NCBI GenBank assembly: GCA_030998225.1
Contig: JAPYXD010000701.1
Location: 11,206,501-11,270,500 of the forward strand
Source of the DNA: Diplolepis rosae
Taxonomy: Eukaryota; Arthropoda; Insecta; Hymenoptera; Diplolepididae
Length of the DNA: 64,000 nt
Reading direction: 5' to 3'
Shown here piece after piece: positions 56,461 through 64,000 of this stretch. The notes under the pieces were generated by a model that saw only the letters and a list, made by a program, of their open reading frames with translations, ran no database searches and was not told where the DNA came from. The position numbers and the translations under genes are program-made. Positions within the stretch are counted from its first letter, which is position 1, and the number at the start of each line of letters is the position of its first letter.

Positions 56461-56580
56461 TTCTGTGAGAAAAGTTCTGTGGAACCTCCGTAGCTCAGAT
56501 GATAGAGCATTCGACTGGCAATCGAAATGTCCTGGGCTCGATACCCAGCGGAGTGGAGGCGTTCCTTTTTTCACAGAAAA
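56461..56580. repeat. Long hairpin enclosing the tRNA-like sequence
   Basis: Outside the cloverleaf the flanks pair further: GGAACCTCC with GGAGGCGTTCC, and TTCTGTGAGAAAAG (56461) with CTTTTTTCACAGAA. The tRNA-like unit is therefore the head of a ~120-bp inverted repeat, unlike an ordinary tRNA gene. Confidence 0.7.
56484..56556 (+). tRNA. tRNA-Ala(GGC)-like gene or tRNA-derived repeat
   Basis: It folds as a cloverleaf: acceptor ACCTCCG with CGGAGTG (5 of 7 pairs), U8-A9, D-arm GCTC/GAGC, anticodon arm TTCGA/TCGAA with loop CTGGCAA (anticodon GGC, Ala), variable ATGTC, T-arm CTGGG/CCCAG. Internal promoter boxes A (TAGCTCAGATGATAGAG) and B (GGGCTCGATACCC) are good, and six T follow at 56566-56571 as a Pol III stop. 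The weak top of the acceptor stem and a GGC anticodon, rare in eukaryotes, point to a tRNA-derived element rather than a working tRNA gene. Confidence 0.5.
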
Positions 56581-57404
56581 TTTCTTCAATTTATATTGAA
56601 AAATTCCATCTTGTTTTAAATAACGTTAAATTAATTCTAAATCATAGGTTGATAAGGTCGATATGGTAGAGTTCCGTTGTTACTGATAGTGATACACGCT
56701 TCTAATGATCGACATAATCGACTGAAATGATTTGGAAAAATCAGGAAATATACATTTTTTTAAAAAATGCCCTAATGAGAATTTGTAGACCTCATTTAAG
56801 CGAATAATTTTCTATCCTGACGTTTTTGTATCTGTGACAGACAAAAGGAGACCTTATTGAAGTGAACAATTTTGCAATCTTACGATTTTTTCATATTTTA
56901 CATATTATGAATAACCTTGTTTCGTATCTCGTATAATTTAACTGGAAAATGCAATTTAGATATTGAATTTTTTCAAGCTTTAACATACTCTAACTTATCT
57001 AATTTTAGTTTAATCGAAAAATGTGATTGGAATAATTAGTAGAGATTTATGAGCACTATCAGAAACCAGTATTGGAATTTTGGATTTTTCTAAAGTTTTT
57101 TTCAAAAGCAAAGAATGCTTTTATTTAAACAATTTTGATCGGATGTGGCTGGTTAAAAAACTTGTCCTTACTTTTTCGGTTTCGATAATAAGTATGCCAA
57201 AGTTTAATTCAATCCTATAATTCTATCAAGAGTTATCGAGTATATGACCTACTACTACAGACAGACATTTCGTAAAAACCGTTTTTTCTGAATCAGGGAG
57301 TTTCAAAACGTAAAGATTTAATGACAATTCCGAAAGTGATTTTCCACATAAAACCAATACCTTCTCATACGATGAAAATGTAAAAAGTGTTTGTCAATAA
57401 TAGT

Positions 57405-57595
57405 TAACTGTACAATTTTTTGAAAAGTTCTATTAAAACGTACCGGCCAAACGTTCCGCCTTGTATTACCATATCTTTCAAATTTTTAGAATGATACTTT
57501 GTGTAAGAAAAAAGTCATCTTGCATGAATATAGTGAATGAATATGAATAATAAATAATTTAATTACGTGGGCATGTTAGTTCATGGTCTTAAACG
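57405..57595. repeat. Dispersed repeat Q, copy 4 (inverted)
   Basis: The complement of CATGTAAGATGACTTTTTTC is readable at about 57500-57530 and TTACGTGGGCATG..CATGGTCTT ends it, reversing the order of copy 1. Confidence 0.5.
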
Positions 57596-58348
57596 TATTC
57601 TCTTCCTACAGGTTTTGAAATCAAAACCTCCATGTCTGGCCATATTTGGACCTTTTCTACTTAAAGCAATTATTCTCTTCCAACGAAAAGAAAACTAAAG
57701 TTTCTTTTTTTCTACAATAATGACAAGATTAGAATTATTGAAATAATTATCAAGATTCGATTGAAATTAACATTTGTTTTAAAAATCTTTAATTATGTAT
57801 ACAAATATTTGAGATTCAGAAAAATCATTTTTCAATTTCTGCATCTTATTTAAGGTAGTCCGGTAGTGGGAAGGGTGGTTAAGTGCCCTTTTTTATTTCA
57901 TATATCGATAGATTAGACTCCTCCCGATCGAAAAGTCCTTTACCATTTTGGGCCTTACCGTATTAAATTTTGAATTATCACGTCTCGAAATAACTAACTC
58001 TATTATTACAAAAGCTCCTAGTACTCGAATTTTATATTTTCTAGATGAAAATTTCCTCAATTATCTATAGTTTCAGTTTTATAAATCACTTATAAAATAT
58101 TTTAATAAAAATAAGTTACAATTTTTTAATTACCAAGTTATTTGTAATCTTTTAATTTCGTAAAATAATAATTTACAGTTCATTTTTTCAAAATTTAGAA
58201 CTTTACAACAATATTTGTCCGTGTGGAGAAAAATAAAATCTTCTGTTTATAAAACTTCTTTAATTCCTAAAGTTCTAATTTGTTAAAGAGGCTTGAAATT
58301 TTTTTGTTAAATCAACTATGCAGTACTTTATTTTTAGAAGGCTGAACT

Positions 58349-59106
58349 TAAAATATTTTTTCTCTGGCGTACACCGAAATTTAGCCTTGTCGGTGTCGTT
58401 TTGCGGGCAGAAAGTTCATTTTCCCGCACTAGTGCGAGAAAATTTCAAGTGTGCGGAAAATTAAAACAAACTTAAAATTTTACCGCACCAGTGCGGAAAA
58501 ATCAGCTTTACTCACGTAAAACGACACCCACAAGGCTAATTTTGGGTGTACGGTGGACAAAATAGTATATTTCGTATCAAGTGCGAAAAGGCGTATTTTA
58601 AGGGGCACAACTAGTTTGAAATTTTCGATTTTTTTTTTGCATTTTTCAACAAGCCAGCAGGCGCTTTTTGGAGAAGAGGAAGGTGAATTGTATGGGCCTG
58701 GAATAGCAGATTAGCTCTAGGTATGATATTTAAAAATTTATAACAATGAAATCAGTACTCTTATCTTTAAACGCGTTTTTCTCAAAACTTCATTTTTAAA
58801 ATTTGCTGCAGCTGTAACTCGATAACAAATCATCCGATCGACTTGGGTCTTTTTTTAGCATATTGTGTATTTGTTTTTCCATACAATGACCCTCCAGTTT
58901 TATGATTGGATAAAAAATATAATTTTTTCAGGCCAAAAGCAATCAGATTTTTAAGCAAATTTTGATTTTTTTTTTCAAAAATCCGCCGTTTTGTTAGGTT
59001 TTAATTTTTTTACAATCGAGGGTCATTGTATAGAAAATATATTCTAGTTTAATAAAATACCGACAAGGCTAACTTTCGGTGTACGGCAGACAAAAAATAT
59101 TTTTCA
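58349..59106. mobile_element. Foldback element with three copies of its terminus, GTACACCGAAATTTAGCCTT
   Basis: The left end (AAATATTTTTTCTCTGGCGT then ACACCGAAATTTAGCCTTGT) is repeated in inverse at the right end (GACAAGGCTAACTTTCGGTG, 59061) and once more internally (CAAGGCTAATTTTGGGTGTACGG, 58534), so 58372-58554 is a smaller hairpin inside the larger one. Short palindromes CCGCACTAGTGCGAG and CCGCACCAGTGCGG sit in the inner hairpin. Confidence 0.7.
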
Positions 59107-59199
59107 AGTCGCATTGATTGTAAAAATGTTAAAAATGATTTTAAACATTATTTCTTTTTTTTGTTCAACCTTTCAAGTACTTTTGTGTGAAGCTGAGTT

Positions 59200-59720
59200 G
59201 TAAGAAATTCTAGTCATCAAAGTATTTATAAATTCAAAAAGCATGGTACTCGTATCTCAAAATCAAGCTCTTGAATTAAAGATCTCTGATCCGGCACGTA
59301 CGTAAACAAGTTGTATTTACGGTGAAGCAGGAGAGCAAGTACAGAAGGAGAAGCTGCCGAAAAGCTCCATAGTTTGCAATGTAGGGTTTGCTGCTATCGA
59401 CAACCTTGTTGTCGTATACAGGTTGGTACACGAGTACTGTGCACTGAGGGACACGATATACACAGGAAGGTCGCCCTCTGCAAGTAGGTATTGTCGTCGG
59501 TTTCAAATCAAATACCCGATATCATTGTTCTCTACCCCCTCCCCTCACCCTACTCTTCCCTTCTCATGCTCTTGCCATTACTACAACGTTAACCCGAACC
59601 ACCCAACGGCAACTTCAACTAATAACTATTGCCGCGTTATACATGCCAACTCACACACAATATCTACGAAACTGCTCTAGGTGCCTGACAATAGTATCAC
59701 GTAGTTTATGCCTGTTTAGG
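59200..59720. other. Unique GC-richer block
   Basis: Opposing frames (59276-59506 minus, 59423-59680 plus) without domains; a C-rich run CTACCCCCTCCCCTCACCCT at 59532. Possible regulatory or exonic sequence of an unidentified gene. Confidence 0.25.
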
Positions 59721-59981
59721 GCACTTTAATTAGATAATATGCTATGCAGGAAAAGGCATCTATTTCATTAAATGAGAAAAAATTATTATGTATGGTAAAT
59801 ACAAAAAAAGAATTATTCATTTGAATGCTTTTCTTTTAATTTTCACTAATTTTTATAGATCGAGATCATTTATATTTATTCACAACTGTAAACAAGAAGA
59901 TCGATATTAAAAAAATGACTTTCAATAAAACCTTCTGTTATATTCCTCTTTTTAAAATAAAATTAATAATCGGATTTTTCT

Positions 59982-60158
59982 TAAGGTAGTTGATCCACGA
60001 AAATTAGACCTCAGGCAAAAATAGATAATTTTGTTTTCAAGAATAGCAATATTATTATTGAAGGGTTTATTTTGGAAGAGAAAAGATTAATTCCCATGAA
60101 AAAAATTTTAAATACAGAAAGATAATTTTATTAATAAATTTTATTTTTGCCCCAACGG
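59982..60158. mobile_element. Foldback element K, truncated copy
   Basis: CTTAAGGTAGTTGATCCACG... to AATTTTATTTTTGCCCCAAC. It closely resembles the right arm at 34020-34187 reversed. The other arm is absent; unrelated GC-richer sequence follows. Confidence 0.65.
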
Positions 60159-60204
60159 GAGCGTTTGGTCCTGCAATGATTATAGAGCGGGTAGGCCCTC
60201 GACA

Positions 60205-60250
60205 AACCCTCTTGGGTCAAAAATGACCCACATGGTAGTTCTAGTGTTAA
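60205..60250. mobile_element. Isolated piggyBac-like terminus next to TTAA
   Basis: It reads GGGTCAAAAATGACCC (60214-60229), then ACATGGTAGTTCTAGTG, then TTAA (60247-60250). From memory, a terminus CACTAGAACTACC with an internal GGGTCA..TGACCC inverted motif beside TTAA is typical of piggyBac-type transposons. The other end was not found, so this is a remnant. Confidence 0.4.
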
Positions 60251-61965
60251 AAATTAATGAAGCTATAATCTCTTTAAATGATAATGGGGTTAATAAGTTA
60301 CAACTTAAGCATCGTAAAGTAGAGTCTTCTAATAATCTTTTTATACACTGATAGATTTTTCGTTAGGGTAAATCATAAAAATGAATTATATTTTAGTATG
60401 ATATCGTTTCAAAATGAGGTAAACAGGGTTTATGTATCAGAAATTAATATAGTGGTTTTCAAGCGGCGAAATTAATATTTTCATTTGAATAAATTGAATA
60501 TATATTCTACTAACTGTTATAAAACCTACGAGAATTTGAAATTTACTATATCAAAGTTGCGGAGCGAAACAAAGAATATGTGAATCTGAAAACCACTATA
60601 TGAAAAATCACTCACTCCACCAAAAAGTTTGACCTTCAGAAGTGATGGCTTCGGAATAAGAATTCATAAGTCATTTTCTAACGCGTGCAAATCAAAAGAA
60701 AGATAGAGGGAAGAGCTTTGGCACTGAGAAGAGAGGAGGGTTTCAGTGGAAACACATACACAAATATTATTATCATACCTTATTTATGTTCACATATTTA
60801 AGTACACAATACTACACTATTTATAATCGCATACGCTTGAAAATAATTTTCAGAATCGCTTTTGGGTTCGAACCCTCTAATTCTACCTATATCTACATAA
60901 CTAAACGCATTCCTAACGCCTAAAGCCTCTCGGCTATTCTCGCTTGCCATACTTCGAAATAAATGTCGCTTATAAGCCAGTACTGAGTTGGCCAGACTTG
61001 GATCGAGTCTACGAAGCTATTCGGATTACGTCGGAAGCACTCGGACGATATTCTGAAACGAATTATACGAAAAACCGAGAATGAATGTTTTGATTTTTGC
61101 TGCTCGTCGCAAGGTTTCTGGCAAGTTCATATTCATAATATGAATTTTTCAAATATGGTTTCCAGGTTATAATATTCATTGTTCGACTTATTAGATTTAT
61201 TTTTAGAAAACTTAGTAATCATAATATCATTTTTTAGTACTCTTTATTTTTCGAATGGAGATTCATAATATTTGGTATTTAAAATACTAATTTTTCTTTT
61301 ACACGTTTTAAAGACTGTTATGACTATATTGAATTTCGATGCCATAATATGAATAAATGTAATAAAATCTCGGCTTTCCCCATTTTGAAACAAAATTATA
61401 CTTAACTTTTACTCAATTTTATCATTTACTCTAACGATAAGTCTCTCAGTGTACTTAAGTTAATTTTAATTTTACTTGTATTATTAGACTAGCACGTTTC
61501 AAACACCTCCCTGGTTTCGGTAATCAATATATGGATCATATGAGTATATGTGAAAGTCCAGTATCGATTGAATCAAACGAGCAACCGAGATACGATAAAC
61601 GATCCCCCCCTCAGATGCGTGATATCGATATTGCGATAGAGCGCACAAATATTCAAATACGGAAAATTGACCAAGTCATTATGAATTTTTTTTATCCTGA
61701 TAAGATTCTGATGTTTAATTAAAATGAAAAATTCAATTAAAAATTTATTTTTTAAATTCACGTTGTTGACTGAAAATAGAGGAAATAGAGGACCGGCTGT
61801 GATCCCTGTGAACATTGTAGGATTTTTTCGAAATTTTGATTTTTTTGGAAAATGGCGTCAACTTTAATAGAAAAAAACTGTTTTCGACGGAAAAATCGAT
61901 CAAGAATCGATCATAAAATCGGTAAATTTAAATTTATCGAAAAAATCCTACGATGTTCACTTCGT
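60251..61965. other. AT-rich with a unique patch and one unexplained frame
   Basis: 60880-61080 is a GC-richer unique patch. The plus-strand frame 61531-61722 (ESPVSIESNEQPRYDKRSPP, then QMRDIDIAIERTNIQIRKID) has protein-like composition but no recognised domain and no clear splice sites. Confidence 0.25.
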
Positions 61966-62470
61966 TTTTATCTTCTCATCATATGAGAAGGTATTGGTTT
62001 TATGTGAAAAATCAATTTTAGAATTTTCATCATATCTTTACGTTTTGAGACCCTCTGAGCCAGAAAAAACGGTTTTTACAAAAGTGTCTGTCTGTCTGTT
62101 TGTAGTAGTAATAGTAATATGTGAAATACGAAAAAAACGTAAGTTTGCTAAATTATTCGTGTCAAAAAGATTTACAAATTTTGTCTGACATGGTTTCTGA
62201 TAAATCGTATATTTTTCATTTTAATTTAAAAAAATACGATTAAAATTTAAAAATTCCATTGATTAAACAAAATATGTGACATACGAAAAAAACGTTAAGA
62301 TGGAATATTATTTGCCTAAATGAGATCTACAAATTATCAATAGGACACTTTTTGACAAGATGTATATTTTATGTTTTGGTTTCAAAAAACACTATTGAAA
62401 ATAAAAAATTCCATTTTTGAACCAAAATATGTGAGATACAAAATAAGCGTTAAAATAAAAAATCGTTTTT
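61966..62470 (+). mobile_element. DINE-1/HINE-like element, copy 5 (internal deletion)
   Basis: It has the TCTTCTCATCATATGAGAAG start, the GTTTTGAGACCCTCTGAG block and a short GTCTGTCTGTCTGTTT run. It then jumps directly into the ~150-bp units (62122, 62268, 62430). The core and the GC hairpin end are deleted. Confidence 0.65.
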
Positions 62471-62619
62471 CATTAGTTCTAAAAATAGTCAGAACTATGA
62501 GAAATTCTAGTTTATACTGAAAATATTGAATATGCTATTTTTACATTATAACGTGACATATTTGAAAACATGTCTGCTATGATATTGACCCAAAAATTAA
62601 AGAATTTATATTCATTTTT

Positions 62620-62690
62620 TTTTTGGCATAGGGTCAGTTTCTTCTTATTTTCTTCATTCAAAAATTATCAATGGTAGATAGAATGATAGA
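62620..62690. repeat. Short dispersed repeat TTTTGGCATAGGGTCARTTTC, second copy
   Basis: TTTTGGCATAGGGTCAGTTT CTTCTTATTTTCTTCATTCA then AAAATTATCAATGGTAGATA, the last part matching the arm tip of the 51.5-kb foldback. Confidence 0.6.
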
Positions 62691-62885
62691 AAAAGTGATA
62701 AAAAACTTTAGAATAGTTCATAGCAAATTTTACTATAATTTATACTAGAGTTTCATATTATTCTTCTAAAATTTAGTATTTTCATTGACAAAAATTCTCC
62801 GAGTGATACGTTTGTCCCCAAATTGAAAAATACTTTATTAAAAATTGATATAGAAAGTTTCTCTGTCTAATTCAGAACATTTTTA
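62690..62885. repeat. Dispersed repeat R, copy 3
   Basis: TAGAATAGTTCATAGCAAAT..CTAAAATTTAGTATTTTCAT..CCCCAAATTGAAAAATACTT matches the second half of copy 1 more loosely. Confidence 0.45.
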
Positions 62886-62889
62886 ACAG

Positions 62890-63539
62890 AGTGCCAATAT
62901 TTCTCTATATTTTTATTTTTATCATATATTCGACATTCTGAATACTATGCGCTTTTGATTTTACGAAAGAGAGAGTAATGAAGGAAGGTTAGAAGTTCAG
63001 TGCACGCAAGGCGGCCGCAACTCATGAACAAGAAAGTTACGTAGGAGAAAGAATTCGTTCGTCAATTCTAAAAGTACTTACCCTTACAATGTATGCAATC
63101 GAAAAGAGGTAGAATACACGAGTAAAATTGAATTATTGATTACTTCTCCCTAGATCACTAAGTCCGAAAGGGTTGACGGCAGTCGTAAAAATATCCCGAT
63201 CTTGGTCTATTAATTATTCAAGGTCTGTAATCCACCGTTTATGTAATGCCATTCCAGAAAACGTTTCCCTAGAATTGTTAGATTAATGCCTTATACACTC
63301 TTCACTTATTAAGTATAATATAGATTGTTCTAAAAATGACATCCTTGGAAATGAAGTCCCTTTTGATTTCATTTGGAAAAATTACTAATGTATAATATTT
63401 ACGTAATTATAATCCTGTTCGAATATCTTTAAAATTATAAAATCACTCTTTTAGATTCTTTTAAATTTATAGAAGTTGAAAATTTATAATAAATACAAAA
63501 AACATGTCAAAATGATTTATACCACACCGTTAGAAATTT
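62890..63539. other. Unique patch at 62980-63260, then AT-rich
   Basis: Includes GTGCACGCAAGGCGGCCGCA and CCTAGATCACTAAGTCCGAA. No reading frame of note. Confidence 0.35.
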
Positions 63540-63770
63540 CTGTTGGAATTTTCCAAAACGTGCAACTTCAGTTTTATGCAGCTACTATTTCATAAAATTG
63601 AAATAAATTTCAAGAAAATTCAGTAACTTATTAATGAATTTTAGAAAAAGCCTTTAAATTTTCAGTTACGAATTTCTGAATACTGCGATACGTGTATTTG
63701 AAAATTCTGAAACTTGTTATAGAAAAATGTTTACGTTTTGCAGTCAAAACAGATTTTGTTAAATTCACAA
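63540..63770. repeat. Dispersed repeat S, copy 3
   Basis: CAACTTCAGTTTTATGCAGC..TTTCAGTTACGAATTTCTGA ATAC..GAAAATTCTGAAACTTGTTA, in the orientation of copy 1. Confidence 0.5.
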
Positions 63771-63924
63771 AGATTAGGTTAGTTTGGCCCTAGATTTATT
63801 TTATTATACAAATAACAAAATGATTTAACCGAAAGCATTATTTCCCTCGAACAAACAAATTTTATCAGATGAATAAAACTTTAGTTCATCCAACCAAAAT
63901 ATTTTTTTGAATCAACTAAATGTA

Positions 63925-64000
63925 CACTCAGAAAAAAGATTTAATTGACTTGAATAAAATAATTTGTTTGAAAAGTTTTTTTTATTTAAACATAAGATTT
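63925..64000. mobile_element. MITE of the CACTCAGAAAAAAGATTTAA type, cut by the window edge
   Basis: It begins TACACTCAGAAAAAAGATTT AATTGACTTG and continues to position 64000. It matches the first arm of the 19808-20187 element closely; the second arm lies outside the window. Confidence 0.65.

Larger units (their letters stand above)
56033..57384 (-). mobile_element. DINE-1/HINE-like element, copy 4, with a tRNA-like insert
   Basis: Ends match copy 1: AAAAAATCTGCCCGCTTTCC at the left, CTTCTCATACGATGAAAATG at the right. The hairpins have decayed and the CAGA run is reduced to two repeats. About 330 bp (56410-56745) carrying the tRNA-like hairpin is absent from other copies and is bracketed by similar words (GAAAAATCAG / AAATATACAT), suggesting a later insertion. 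Confidence 0.65.

Noticed and set aside
1..64000. CRISPR arrays, prokaryotic operons, rRNA genes
   Set aside because: No regularly spaced identical short repeats with unique spacers, no dense coding, and no rRNA-like conserved blocks were seen.

Overview
This is a eukaryotic, AT-rich window that looks like an insect genome. A hymenopteran (wasp- or ant-like) source is my inference, not a demonstrated fact. The one confident host coding exon lies on the minus strand at 21621-22577. It encodes the BTB-domain N-terminus of a bric-a-brac (bab1/bab2)-type transcription factor and ends in a clean splice donor (GTAAGT at 21620-21615). The 21.6 kb below it is therefore best read as the start of a long intron. 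The GC-rich kilobase above it (about 22.6-23.6 kb) is the likely 5' UTR/promoter area. No rRNA, CRISPR or prokaryote-type operon is present.

Most of the rest is mobile DNA. (1) At 38694-43816 there is an essentially complete Ty3/Gypsy LTR retrotransposon on the minus strand: two 457-bp LTRs that look identical, an ATTA target duplication, a primer site matching tRNA-Trp, and gag with an unusual Cys-His-Cys-Cys finger (both traits fit the CsRn1 clade). Its pol lies in the -1 frame and carries protease, RT, RNase H and integrase. (2) At 29467-34187 five repeats are nested inside one another. The innermost is a 1.56-kb DINE-1/HINE-like (Helentron-related) element that has split the reading frame of a Crypton-like tyrosine recombinase remnant. 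(3) Five copies of that HINE-like family are spread over the window, with a GTCT microsatellite, ~150-bp internal tandem units and terminal GC hairpins built on the heptamer GCGAAGC. (4) There are three Tc1/mariner remnants: 36057-38013 (intact 5' and 3' TIRs, gutted transposase), 38257-38650, and 46790-48255 (transposase with a 163-bp segment amplified 5-6 times). (5) Many foldback elements and MITEs are present, a large group of which share a terminus close to CACGGAGAAAAAT.

Layout. 1-21.6 kb: presumed bab intron, with HINE copy 1, foldbacks, MITEs and several GC-richer unique islands that could be regulatory. 21.6-23.6 kb: bab 5' exon and promoter area. 23.6-29.4 kb: AT-rich, mostly featureless. 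29.4-38.7 kb: nested transposons. 38.7-43.8 kb: LTR retrotransposon. 43.8-64 kb: repeat-rich, with the mariner remnant, HINE copies 3-5, a tRNA-Ala(GGC)-like hairpin, hammerhead-like motifs, a piggyBac-like terminus and foldbacks.

All calls come from reading the sequence and the supplied translations. No database search was run, and repeat boundaries are accurate to a few bases at best.
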